Shown here: piece by piece, positions 43,509 to 54,969 of the stretch
Numbering within the stretch: position 1 is the first letter of the stretch
How the letters are laid out: each line of letters opens with the position of its first letter
Assembly: GCA_038496445.1 (NCBI GenBank)
Contig: JALMLS010000397.1
Location: 62,001 to 126,000 of the forward strand
Length of the DNA stretch: 64,000 bases
Origin: Trichosphaerium sp. ATCC 40318
Lineage: Eukaryota > Discosea > Flabellinia > Trichosidae
Reading direction: 5' to 3'
Notes under the pieces: generated by a model
Told to the model about the DNA's origin: nothing
The model's database searches: none
What the model saw: only the letters and a program-made list of their open reading frames with translations
Program-made: the position numbers and the translations under genes

Positions 43509-46118
43509 ATGTCGTCTCAAGCAGCGACGGAAGATAAAGGGGAAATTATTGAAGAAGAAAAAAAAGAACTAGCCCCAGTTTCTCTTGCAAGTACGCCAAT
43601 ATCGATAATATCAATCAAACTTCAGACGTGACTTATTTGCGACAGTTCTCCATAAAATAAAAACGCAACAACTACAAAATGGACTACGACATGGTGATTA
43701 TGAATGTTACAGGTTAGTACCACCACGGTGAAATGTATTTACCTATTCACCGTCATTATTAGAAAGTTTTGTACTTTGAGAGCGCGTCGTATACGCAAGA
43801 AGCTTCAATTCAAGCATAGGGCTCCAAAGGGCACAAAAGTAAAGCGTGGAGAATACTTCAAACGAGACATAGCAGAAGAGGAAATTGATGATGCCAGGTA
43901 CGGACGGAGACAGGTTTTGCAGTGAAAGTTTACTGAATATCCAAAAAGATACGTCGAACTATTTCTTGTGTACGCTGAGAGAGCATGGGCTCTGGCTATG
44001 GAAAAGAAGAGTGATGACATGCCACGATCCAAGTTTTATTCATTGAGACGCCTTCGTAAAGCGGCCAAATGGGCTAAGCAACTCAAGGAGCTTTGCGAGA
44101 GGTCAGCCGAAGAGAAGACTAAATTAGAGGCACAAGTACGCTTTACAAAAGTGTCAATGAACTTGTCTCATTTTTTGTAAAGTCGTATGCTGCGTGGCTT
44201 CAAGGTTTAGTATTTGTTGAGGAAGAGAACTGGAAAGAAGCCTTGCAACAATTTCACGGAGCGAAGTACGTATATTCGAGTTGGGCGATAATTTCGACGA
44301 AGTGTCACAATTTTTAACCGTTTTTGAACAAAATTTCATCACTAAAGAAAGGTTTCAATCGCTTGGTGCACGCGTTTTTGATGCGTAAAGTGAAATGTAA
44401 AGCGCATTGTGCCTTTTTTTTTTTTTTGTAAACTGACTCTACAAGAAGACCAAGTCACTTATAAAATGTTATAGGACCGTTTACGAGCAATTATCGAAAG
44501 TCGGATCAAAGGAACACAAGACATTGTGCCTAGAACGTGCTGACGAAATTGAACCAAACATAAGGTTTTGCGTCTACAACCTAAAAGATGAACACCAAGA
44601 TGAGTCTCAAATTATTGATATGCTCGAGCAATCAGAAGGGAATACGTTGTTGATGGAAAAGTTGAGTGTGCGTAGGAATCAGTTAAAAGACACTTTTTTT
44701 GTGCGTAGACGTAACACTTTGTTCGTAGGGAGTCGTTTCTGAAACTCGGTTGAAAAAAGCCGATGCAACTCATGCTATCGAGCAAATATCTTGGCGTGGC
44801 AGCGTTATACCCATTAAAAATGAAAAATTACGCTTAGCATTGATTACGGCTGAGGTGACTTTGTGAAAAGTACTTCATACGCGTTTAACTGTTATGTAGG
44901 AGCTAGGGAAACAAACGGAAAGTGGTGATGGCGATATCGCAGAACAAATTGCGCTTTACGATAAATTATCTTTTCAGTACTCGAATGCTGAAGATTGCGT
45001 CTCTAAAGACCCAACTATTTCAGTACGTAAAATTGTAGATAAGGAATTTTATTTTATTGCACAAAAGCCTGAACGAGTCTGTTTTCGCATAAACTGAAAA
45101 TATTGATGCAGTACTTTTACGGCCTGATACTCACGTTATTTAAGGACCTAGATAAGACGTGCTTGCGCAACTACATTGCCTATCTACGCACCAAAAAACG
45201 AATTGAGCGAACATTGATGCTTGCAACTAAAAAACAAGCTTCTGTCGATAAACAAGACTTGGGTACTCAAAAAATTACCTTCGTAGTGTTTTTCTCACCG
45301 GGAACAGGTCCCTACCCTCGCAAGTTTCACGGAGACAAGGCTGATGACCTCGTACGCCTATACGAAATTCTCGTTCAATATGTTGCACAAACAGGTACCG
45401 TAGCGCGTAATAATTTTTTTTTGGGAAGTTAACAAGAAGAAATCGGATATTTACACGTCACTTTAGGTGCTGATGAAGACGATGACAAAAACCAACGCGT
45501 AGCGGCACATCAAACGTTTAAAGCGCACAGGTACTAGAAAATCAAAATCGAAGTCTAAATATCCTACAGAGCTTTTTATATGGCTGTGGTATTTGCAAAG
45601 TCCCGAAAATACGCGGAGTCGGTGGTTTTGTTCCAATACGCAAACACACTATTGAGCAAAGCTTTACAAACCCACAATTCAGAAGCTAAACCAGATACAG
45701 TAAGTGCCCGACAAATTCGCAAAACCAATTACTAAAACTTTCCGTAGCGGTTGGTTTCAAAAATTAATCACTTACAACAATTGGGCGAACAGCATCTATG
45801 TGAAGCGAGAGCAAGGAGACTTTTGGGAAATAGTAACGAACAGAGCGATAGCAATTATTCGAGCGCAGTACGCACTTACGCGTTTAAACCATTGTCTTAC
45901 TGAATTTTCAGGCGTTACTAGAGAACTTAAATGTTTATGACGCGAGCTTTTTGGAAAAGAAGACGCTGATGCATTTCCCTCCTAAGCAAAACGTAATGGG
46001 TTGCAAACCAATACAATTCGATATCGCTTCAAATGACTGTAAATTCCCAGACTTAGAAGATCGCACGAAAACGAAAGCTAAACAAGGTGGTTGGCTCAGT
46101 TACTTTATGGGGAGTTAG
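43509..46118 (+). CDS. SRP68: Signal recognition particle subunit SRP68
   Basis: SRP68 binds the 7SL RNA S-domain with SRP72 and helps bring ribosomes to the ER. ATG 43509 gives an acidic start (MSSQAATEDKGEIIEEEKKE), then the RNA-binding domain ILHKIKTQQLQNGLRHGDYE and CYRKFCTLRARRIRKKL. Further blocks: AERAWALAMEKKSDDMPRSK, FYSLRRLRKAAKWAKQLKEL, TKLEAQ, NIRFCVYNLKDEH, ISWRGSVIPIKNEKLRLA (family VEWRGR..PV), HGDKADDLVRLYEILVQ, and the C-terminal LEDRTKTKAKQGGWLSYFMG, TAG 46116-46118. Ten or more short introns break it. It looks full length. Confidence 0.93.
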
Positions 46119-46308
46119 GGAACCAAATGGTTCACAACATTTTCCAAATAAACAAATGTCAAAAAACCATTTGTTTTGCGCTTGCACGTATCTACAATGC
46201 AGTAAATTTCCGAGTAATTTCGCGCGGGGAAGTTGGGAGAAAGTAGGATGTTGACTTGTTATGAACAAACTAAACATTCATTATTGTTAATTCCTCAATA
46301 TAAACGCA

Positions 46309-46893
46309 ATGCAAACTACTTACCTTTTGATCGCCGTATGTGCTCTTGTTGCTGTCATGGCACAAACTGCAGCACCAACAACCGTAGCACCAACGACCGT
46401 AGCACCAACGACCGTAGCACCAACAACCGTAGCACCAACAACCGTAGCACCAACGACCGCAGCACCAACAACCGTCGCACCAACGACCGCAACACCAACA
46501 ACCGTAGCACCAACGACCCCACCACCAATGACTGGCGCTCCAACTACTGTCGCTCCAACTACTGAAGTTCCTACAACTGCCGCTCCTGCCGTCCCAACAA
46601 CCGCTGCTCCAGTTGTACCAACCACTGCTGTTCCTGCCGTACCTACTACTGCCGCTCCTGTTGTCCCAACAACCGCTGCTCCTGCCGTCCCAACAACCGC
46701 TGCTCCTGCCGTCCCAACAACCGCTGCTCCAGTTGTACCAACAACTGCTGCTCCTACAACAGTTGCCCCTCCTACAACTGCCGCTCCAACTACTGTTGCT
46801 CCTACAACAGTTGCCCCTCCTAGCTCCAGCATGGCCTTGCAATTCACATCTTTGCTTGTTGCTGTTGTTGTTTGCGTCATTCAAATGATGTAA
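46309..46893 (+). CDS. Mucin-like Thr/Pro/Ala repeat protein, probably GPI-anchored
   Basis: A single exon. Signal peptide MQTTYLLIAVCALVAVMAQ, then about 140 residues of degenerate PTT(V/A)AP and VPTTAAP repeats, then SSSMALQFTSLLVAVVVCVI at the C-terminus, a small-residue site followed by a hydrophobic tail, as in GPI signals. The Thr-rich body would be heavily O-glycosylated on the cell surface or wall. The minisatellite (46362-46820) gives long open frames on other frames and on the minus strand; these are shadows. Repeat number is likely variable between strains. Confidence 0.85.
   Translation: MQTTYLLIAVCALVAVMAQTAAPTTVAPTTVAPTTVAPTTVAPTTVAPTTAAPTTVAPTTATPTTVAPTTPPPMTGAPTTVAPTTEVPTTAAPAVPTTAAPVVPTTAVPAVPTTAAPVVPTTAAPAVPTTAAPAVPTTAAPVVPTTAAPTTVAPPTTAAPTTVAPTTVAPPSSSMALQFTSLLVAVVVCVIQMM
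46362..46820 (+). repeat. Coding minisatellite, PTT-type units
   Basis: Imperfect 15-bp units ACCGTAGCACCAACA in the first part (46379-46520) and related 24-30 bp units (CCAACAACCGCTGCTCCTGCC) in the second (46560-46820). The unit length is a multiple of three, so expansion keeps the reading frame. Confidence 0.85.
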
Positions 46894-46985
46894 ATTTTTG
46901 TTAATAGAAATAAACGAAACATTGCGTTTACTTTGTACAGTGTATTTATTTGATATTAAAGTAAGAATTTTGCGTCGTCTACTTG

Positions 46986-48056
46986 CTACGCACTTCTAAT
47001 ACTTCTTCGCATTGAGGAACACTTACGTTGTATTGTCCTTCTACCTTTGTTTATCTCCTTCGCTCTTGAAGTGGTGACGCTACTACAAATATCTTTCCAA
47101 ACTTCCTTTTTCTTCGGTTTCCTCGCACGTTTTGTGAATTTGTAGTCGGGGTGGTCCTCGTCAAATTTTGCCTTTACAATTTCAGTTACAAGCGCTCGAG
47201 AGTGGTTTACCTTTATTCTGGCTGCTTTTTCTTTGAAAGGAGCTTTTTCATCTTCACTGAGTTCTTTCCAGCTTTCTAGCAAACAATGTGTTAAGAAGTA
47301 GTTTAGACTTCCTAAAGCGAGAATACGTACGACCAAGCCGTTTAGAAACTTCTGCATTTGACAGGGCAGGGAATTGCTGGTGGATCAAAGGGCGGTGCTT
47401 GTTGGAGTAAAGGAGGAACGAATTAGTTGGTCTTTTCACCGTCGAAGTAACTCGTTTACGTTTAGCCCTTGGTTTCGGCGTTGTATTTGGTTTTGGCGTT
47501 CTAAATAGAGTTAATTTTCATGAAGATAGAAGGAGAAGAGTAACACACGAGTACAAAAGCAAATATAACGCCAGAAAAAAGAAAAAACAAAAAAGAAACA
47601 AAAAACCTGAGGTTGATTTATTTTCACGTGTTAACAACGTACTTGACCTGTATAGCATTCTTCAGTGTAAAATTTTGTAACGCGGGATGGAACTACAGAG
47701 ATATTTTAGCCATAGAAACGTTTTTGGAAAAATAAAGTGATTTGTCGGTTTTTTGGTTTTTTTTTTTTTTTTTTTTTTGAACACAATCAAAAATGTCTAG
47801 GTATGAAGGGGAAAAGAAAAACACTGCGACTTGTACGTACTTCAAGGGGTAAAGAAAAGTCCAAAAGATTTCGTTTATCGTTCTTTGGTGGTGGAGGCGG
47901 TTGGGGCTTGTCATCACCGCATGGTTGAGCAGGTGCACGTGCTTGAGCAGGTACGTTATCCAGAAAACGCGCTGCAAGATATAATACAAGTAACTTTTCT
48001 CTACCCTCAAGGTTTCCAGTATCGAAGCGTTGTTGATTTGCATTTGTTTCGGCCAT
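46986..48056 (-). CDS. HMG-box protein, MATA/Sox-TCF type
   Basis: ATG at 48056 opens MAETNANQQRFDTGNLEGRE, then a Pro-rich part (KPQPPPPPKNDKRN) and a basic linker (KPRAKRKRVTSTV). The HMG box runs VKRPTNSFLLYSNKHRPLIH, FPALSNAEVSKRLGQSWKEL, DEKAPFKEKAARIKAKF, DEDHPDYKFTKRARKPKKK. The RPxNSF start and PDYKF-basic end are those of sequence-specific Sox/MATA boxes rather than HMGB. The tail is basic and ends MRRSIRSA at 46986. Introns: GTACGT donor near 47842, another near 47640, GTACGT near 47330, and probably one of 38 nt near 47200. A mating-type or developmental regulator is possible but not shown. Confidence 0.83.
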
Positions 48057-49221
48057 TTTTAATAGTAGGATAGTTATGTACAAGTTAATAAGAGAAACTA
48101 TAGAAAATGTCAGCACAAAAACAAAAAAAAAGTAACGACCGAAAAAAAGGGCACAAAGTGATTTTCTCAACTGAAACAAAACAGTTTCCCTCGTTACTAA
48201 ATGTCACGTGGTTACACGTTGGATGGTAGAAACAAAACATTTTAGACAGAGCATAGAGAAGTTTAACACAAACGTATCGTCCCGTTTGCGATGGAGTAGT
48301 ACCACGCAGGGATGAACGAGAGGGTAAGGAAAAAAGGATGAAGTAATCAAAAAACTCATTCAATAGAACCCTTCAAATTTTATATTACTCTTACTCTTGT
48401 ATCTCGCTAAGATGTATTAGACGTACGTTTTAAAGCCTCTTGTGATGCGTTTCTGTTTGTATAACAAGAAAAATACAACTTTTCTTTTAAGTTGTGAAAA
48501 CCATATTTAGTTATAGTTTAGGTATTTAGTACTATGCTATGCGTGTAACAAATTGTGCCAATGAACAGATGATATTAAGAGCTCCGTTGGTGTATAAAAA
48601 GCATTTATTTGTGTACTGTTGTGAGGCAACCACGAAACGTCATTTCGCACCCAATTTTTGCTTAGCAATCACGTGATACATACAAAAACATGTTAAAAAA
48701 AACCAAAAAAAATGTCGAAAAGTTTCAAACAAAAGGTTTTGTCATTCACAAGAAAACCCACGCTGTATGTAAGCTAATATCCAGGTCCTGTGCATAGTAT
48801 TAGATAAAAAGATATCCCTCCAGAACCGTTGTTGTGAATGTTGTGTATGGACCTACGCAGTTAGTTGTATGTAGCCACAAATTCCCGCACGAGGGCCACT
48901 AAAGAAAAAAAATAAAACCATTTCTTCAGAATAAAATGATTCCAACAACTGACGGTTTTCAAGAATTCTACCACGTCGATATACATCCTATTAGTGTTAA
49001 AAAAGAAGTGAAGATTGAAAAAAGGTGATACCGTTTTATGTTGTGCATTTTTATACAAAAGAAAAAAGAAGCAAAAAAGAATGGCGTACCTTGACAACAG
49101 ATCGTTATTAAATTCCTTGCATGTATTTGACTAGCTTCTACAGTCGCTAGATGTGGACGGAGGATATTTATAGACTGTGATAAGAGTGTTTTGAGTGATC
49201 TTTAGTGGCTTTGTATTTGTA
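48057..49221. other. Intergenic, about 1.2 kb, no gene seen
   Basis: Upstream of the HMG-box gene. Poly-A/T rich, with CACGTG near 48206 and 48671. No supported exon. Confidence 0.55.
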
Positions 49222-49643
49222 ATGTCGTTTCCGAATAAAAACTTTTTTCCGAAACAAAAAAAAAAAGACTGCATGTTCAAATCCTCTTTTGTTATTGAGT
49301 TAGGAGATTCATGCTATTCTTAGTTGGTTTTCTTTTTGTTTTTTTTTGTTGTTACGAACAGGATTTATTTGGATCCGGCCAGAAAAGTAAAAAAGAACTG
49401 TGTAATACTATTACGTACGGCGCTTAGAAACTGCAAAAATATCCACTGGAAAATGTGCACAGGGTGTTTTGCGCTTTTGGAAAGTGGGTACACAATACAG
49501 AGTGGAAGCAACGTGAACCAATGTTGAACGAAATGACACCCCTGCGGAAAGAGAGGAGAACCATTACAATGGAAATGCGGTCAGAGAACTCTGCTATGAA
49601 AGTAGCTGCTTATCTAATTAGCTTTGTTCGTGTGATAAAATGA
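49222..49643 (+). CDS. Small hypothetical protein, exon structure tentative
   Basis: ATG 49222 opens MSFPNKNFFPKQKKKDCMFK. A later exon reads DLFGSGQKSKKELCNTI and, after a GTACGG...ACAG intron of 48 nt (from about 49414), continues VFCAFGKWVHNTEWKQREPM and LRKERRTITMEMRSENS, ending ISFVRVIK with TGA. The two downstream exons join well and look protein-like; the join to the first exon is unsolved (the simplest donor makes a stop). No family is recognised. Confidence 0.4.
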
Positions 49644-50456
49644 GCGTACTGTTGTTTAAGGTATACAGAGTGGAGTGAGCAATCCTTTTTTTTTTGTACG
49701 TTCAAACATGGTTTGGGATTTTGGCTTTGTACGTTCTATTTCTGTACTAATCTCTATTCACAGGTGTTGCGCCTTCTGTGGGCTAATTTAGAGTCCCCTA
49801 TGGCGTAATACAATAATGTCATGCCGTTATTGAAACAATGCTTTATAAGCTGTGTTTTGCGCCTATGTTGCTTCCGGCACGTGATATAAAATTTTATTTT
49901 GGTAATTTGCCAACCGAAATTAAACAATTTTATCTCAGTACGTACCGTTGCTAATGTTGATAGAGTGTAACAAACAGAGTTGACTCGGTGTGACGACAAG
50001 TTAGCCACACAAGGAAACTGCTTCTTTAGCTAAGCAAATATGGCCTTGGTCGAATTGTTCACAACCTCAGGTTTGCTTGGTACGGATGAGCGTAGCCTCG
50101 TTAAGCGGTGGGCTCTTTGCCTATAGTAGTGTTTTCCAATCAAACAATAGAAGTGACACATTGCACTTCTGGTTGATTGACGGTACTCAAGTTAAGTTGA
50201 TAGTACACAGCAATTTATTTGGTACTTGGTGACGTATCGGAACAAAAAACAACCGAAATCATGGACAATAGTTTGTCCTTATCACTATTTTTATTAATTT
50301 TATTAAATTGGCGTTGGAAGAAGGCCAGCAACACCTTTCTGCACTAGAGCTCATGTTTATGTCGTTAAGTGTTGGCACAAGACGGAGATTTCAACAAAAA
50401 CAATTTTACGGCATACGTGTGCCTTAATATTCAGTATTCTTACTATACAACCGACG
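49644..50456. other. Intergenic, no supported gene
   Basis: An ATG at about 50040 opens MALVELFTTSGLLGTDERSL and stops within 30 codons; it may be an exon of an unrecognised gene. CACGTG occurs near 49879. Nothing else seen. Confidence 0.45.
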
Positions 50457-51378
50457 ATGCAACGTTACCTTTCTGCTACACGCTATTTAACAACAAATGA
50501 CGCAAAACTAAAGAAGATTGTCGAAAATATAACAAAAGACGATAAAACGGAGGTAGAAAAGGCTGTCACGATATATCATCACGTTAAGGAGACCGTAAAA
50601 TTTGGTTGGTGTACACAGTTCTACGCTATGAATGCAAGAGAGATATACGCCTCCGGATACGGATACTGTAATACAAAAGCAACGCTATTCAATACTATGT
50701 TGAGGTAAAAAGGAGCCTGAATTTTTTCCGTTTTCGGACATTCTTTGACTTTCTTTTTAGGATCGCTGGAATTCCTGCTAGGCAACATTTTTATTTGATA
50801 AATGCAGATATTCTTGCTCCTTTTGCAAGCCCATCAAAATGGGTGGAACATTCTACTACAGAAGTATTCTTAAATGATAAATGGCTAGGCACGTGACTTT
50901 TCTTTGGATTTTTTTTTTGGTGGTTATTGCTGACGAGCCTCCTGTTTAGAAGTTGATAGTTATGTATCGGATACTAAGTTATATAATAAAGCAATGAAGA
51001 GCCTCAAAGACGAAAATAAAGTACTTGGTTGGGGAGCACATATTGATTCGGCAGATGATTGGGACGGAACAACAGATAGTTTTCAACAGGTAAGCTATTA
51101 CTGTTAATTGATCTAGGTGTATTATAACTGACATACTTTAAGCTTGTAAGAGGGGATAAAGTAAAGATATTTTCAAAGGATTTCGGCGTGTTCAATGATA
51201 CTGAGGAGTTTTACAAGACAGCGGATCCAAAATTTTTACCTACAAAGCGAACATGGTTTTTGTACGTTTTGTTGTTTAATAGCATACAGAATTCTGATAG
51301 ATTTTTAGAAGCGCTATTTTCTATGTAGTACTGCCTATGGCTAATAATAATGTCATACGGTATAGAGATGGTAAGTAA
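50457..51378 (+). CDS. Transglutaminase-like superfamily protein
   Basis: ATG 50457 opens MQRYLSATRYLTTNDAKLKK. Then EVEKAVTIYHHVKETVKFGW leads to the core EIYASGYGYCNTKATLFNTM (catalytic Cys in GxGxCxxKA) and LRIAGIPARQHFYL, the standard arrangement of the family. The His and Asp expected downstream may be HSTTEVFLNDKW (the W-H..VFLND-like phrase). The family includes proteases, amidases and cross-linking enzymes, so the reaction is open. An intron at 50889-50949 fits only as GC-AG. It ends NNVIRYRDGK, TAA 51376-51378. An upstream exon may exist, as the N-terminus lacks a signal peptide. Confidence 0.72.
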
Positions 51379-51812
51379 ATGGTACTGTAACGTCACACTT
51401 CCCAAATTGTCAAATAAACTCAAGTGTAAAATGTAAAGAGAAGTTTGCTTCGTTTTGACTTGGCTAGTATCCTCTGTCAGGATAACATTGTAGCTCAAGG
51501 CCTTTTGAGTGGATCACAGCTGCCCTTACGTCAAATTTAAAGCAAAGAAAAGCACGCACGTGACATTCATTTTCATCAAGATTTGGACCAAAGCTCTGGT
51601 CTTTGTAGCGTGAGATGTGGCCGTTTACCAGTATTAATGTATTTTCTTTAACCATTACATGTTGTGTTGGTTAAATTAATAAAGGCCCAACCGAATCTGA
51701 GAACTACAAGTGAATCATTCACGAAAAGCTAACAAGTAAATCTGTGAATCTCCGGTTGCTGAAGAACCTTGGGTTGTCTTATATTCACAAAACTACTCTG
51801 TAAGCCAATACA
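51379..51812. other. Intergenic, no gene seen
   Basis: Between the transglutaminase-like gene and the next gene. CACGTG occurs near 51559. No exon supported on either strand. Confidence 0.55.
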
Positions 51813-54009
51813 ATGTCACATAGACGCGAAAGAGCGTCAAAAAGCAAAAATCCTTCAAAACGCTCTCAAAAGGCATCCAGGAAACGAGAGAAACACTCAA
51901 CCGCGTTTATCGAAGCGATGCGCACAGACTTTACAATGGAAGACTTTGAGTTTACACACAATTCAAATTACGGCGTGTACGTTGATTAATACTAATATAC
52001 CAGCGTTACGGGCAATTTTTCAACCATTTTTTAGTGTTCCAGCAAATGGAGCACTACGTCATAGATCACAAATGCTCCTGGACAATTCTAGGGGATAGTA
52101 AGTCATAAAAATACAAAAAAAAAACCCACTTGGCAGACAAGTTTTTTTTTTTCTCTGAACTCAAAGATTTTTATTGTTGATGTTAAAGTACTCTCGTAGT
52201 GACGCATACCGTAATAAATGGGTGGATTGGCTTCTGAGCCTTGAAGGTAGTGAGCAGTGTCTATCTGGATACTACGGTAGGTTTCTGTACTTACCAACGT
52301 ACAGACAAAGGCACGTGCAAACAAAAATGTCATTACTCTTTTCTGAGCACCCTATGAGGTTGCCTTTATTTATTTTCACTCCTCGTTTTTACACCATATT
52401 TGATACCTGGTACTTTAGCCAGCTTGTTGAACTGACAGAAAAATAAATATCTTCATAAATTTTAATTATATTTATACTAAGTATAATACACACATAATAA
52501 GTGTTTCACGTAGCTTTGAGCGTAAACGAAAAAACTTACTCACTGTTTTGAAACTCGTAATGGAACGTGGAGATGTTAATGATAGATCAGGAGCATTAAA
52601 GTTGATAATGTTTTGGGGTGCAGATCTTGAAGATTATGGAGATGATAAAGAACGATGTTTAGCAGAAACTATTTTTTTTGATGTTTTGAATGAAGAACCA
52701 GATTTTCGACTAAAATGCCAGGTTAGACCTTTTTGCTTTTGTCTAAGAAAGTACTTCTCATGCTTAATATATTTATGTTCAGGCACTGGAATATTTGGCT
52801 TGTTATTGTGGAGTCACTTGTGTCAATAATATTACAAAACCTCGATATGATACTTTTTGGAAGAATCTATTAAAAACAATTCACGGGTACTTGGAAGAAG
52901 CAATACTAGGAAACTATCTTGAAGAGGAAGAAGAGAAATTCGTATCTAGATGTATTACTATAGCAGCATCAATCCTATCTTTTAGAAGTGGTGAAGCTTT
53001 TAGAAAGCATATTGCAAGGTATGGCTTTGTCAGTACTGCCCAAAAAAAGTATAAAAGAAAAAGGATTTTAACATTCGCTTTAGTTTTGCGGAGGATCTCC
53101 ACGACTTTTTTGAAATATCAGACTCTCCAAGTATACTCATTGCAATAGCCGAGGCAATGTGTAGTATACTAAACGTTTCTGAACGCGTGAAGGATATCAA
53201 CAGCACGTTCAAAAAACCGGAGAGTATAACTTCAAAATGGCGAGAAATGATACTTGAAAATATCCCGTCAAATGACTTACACCAGAAGAGGTGGAATGAC
53301 CTCGAAAAGTTACTTGAGGTTAGTTAAAATTTAGTAGATAGTGTGTATTAGATATTAAGTTGTTTAACGGGAACTTTTAGTCGCGTCAATGGATTGTTGA
53401 AGTACCTTACTTTTATACATCTGATAGACTTGTTAATAGTCCTAAATCGAAAGCAAAAAATAAAAAATACTGGAATTCAAGGGACTCACAGTACGTTTCA
53501 TCTATTTTTATATACTTCATCTTGATATTGATAATGTATTTTAACCTTAGTTCTGCGTCTTATGCAAAATCACATTGGGCTGAGGCTCTTTGGTTTCGTG
53601 TTATGAAGGAATCTTTTGGTAAACATTTTAGTGAATGTTTCTGCACTACAGATAGACTTGCTTACCTCACTCGTGGTGGTAGAAAGTTTAGAACACGAAA
53701 ACAACGAGACTGGTACAAAAGACAGTTTTTTTCCCACAGTCACGTGTTTGTCACGTTGTCGATTGACTAGTTTTTATTTCTTTTCTGATTTTATTTTACA
53801 ATAGGGTTAACGATATTTTGGAGCTTGGAAACAGGTCGTTGTACAATGAAAAACGTGTGCTTAAAGATGATCCAGTTGACGATATTGAACGTGAGTTTTT
53901 GATATCAAAACATAATTTAAGGCAAGAGAGTGATACTGCGTACCCTTGGATTGATAAAGAGATAAAAGGACGCCCAGTTAATCCAACAATTAAAGGGAGA
54001 AAGAAATAA
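51813..54009 (+). CDS. Helical-repeat protein, unknown family
   Basis: ATG 51813 gives a basic head (MSHRRERASKSKNPSKRSQK), then YGRYGQFFNHFLVFQQMEHY, WVDWLLSLEGSEQCLSGYYG, LKLIMFWGADLEDYGDDKER, CQALEYLACYCGVTCVNN, FAEDLHDFFEISDSPSILIA, WREMILENIPSNDLHQKRWN, HWAEALWFRVMKESFGKHFS, ending NPTIKGRKK with TAA 54007-54009. The spacing of hydrophobic helices resembles HEAT/armadillo proteins, and the layout vaguely recalls IFRD-type proteins, but I would not assign it. The joins between 52090 and 52510 are the weakest; the later exons join well. Confidence 0.55.
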
Positions 54010-54969
54010 AAAATATACTATGTAAATGAAGCGCTGTTTACAGAAATAAACAGAAACAACCAAAAATATACTTTCGATATTTGATTGAATACCTTGACTG
54101 GAATAGGCTTGTAAGTTAACTTTTTTTTGATTGCTGTCAACACGTCACTGTGACGACTGAGCGATTTATTACCCTTTGTGCATAACTGATCTTCAAAGGC
54201 AACTGGTACGCTTGGAATTAAGAGTGTACAAGGACATTACACTATTAATACAATACCACATGTGGAGTTCGTTAGATTAACTTAACTGAAAACTCCGCGT
54301 TTATGGTAACCCACCTCTGTACACTCCCTTTGTAACTACGGGGGTTGAGGATGTATTTATCATAGATTCCCTCAAACTTCCAGAGACCGTTTTTTTTTTA
54401 GGGTTTTCACATTTTTGCTGAAAATAGTTGAGAAAGCCAGAAACAGTTTCGTACGTAAGGAGGAGTTACAAAGCTGTAAAAATACTCAATAGACAACTTC
54501 ATTATTACTACAGTACTTCGTTGCCGCACCATGGTCTTCAATAAAACTGTTTAATGTTTGATACAATCAAGAGAGCTTTATTTATAATCAGTCTTCTCGC
54601 AGCAAAGTTGTTTCGTTATGACGCTTACATTACTTATAGGTATTAAGAACTTCCCATACACAAAAAGTCACATTGGATTCTATACCTACAGCCCAGTCTA
54701 TATTAAAACGGCTTGTGTGGGAGTGTTTGTGAACTTCGAGATTGTTTTCCGATGTACTTTCGAGAACTGCCGTGTTCTATGTCCGCTAATATCGGCCGAC
54801 ATTTGATAAAGTTGTAAAGTGTACCCCTACATTATATAGAGCTTACCGGGACAGTTTAGACTTGCGGACAAGTTTGTGTGTGATTAGTTCACTATCGTTC
54901 CTGAAACACGTGACTTAATCAATAGAAACAATAAGCAACACAACAACCAAACAAAGAAAGACAAACAAG
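54010..54969. promoter_or_regulatory. Intergenic; promoter side of the haem peroxidase gene
   Basis: No exon seen in about 950 bp. A CACGTG palindrome at 54907-54912 lies some 60 bp before the peroxidase ATG, a typical promoter distance, and the leader just before the ATG is A/C-rich. Confidence 0.45.

Noticed and set aside
46320-46880. Long open frames on the minus strand and other plus frames across the mucin gene
   Set aside because: They are produced by the 15-30 bp minisatellite, which is free of stops in several frames; only the plus frame at 46309 has a signal peptide and a GPI-like tail.
49268-49290. TTCAAATCC-like T-loop suggesting a tRNA
   Set aside because: No acceptor stem, D-arm or anticodon arm could be paired around it.
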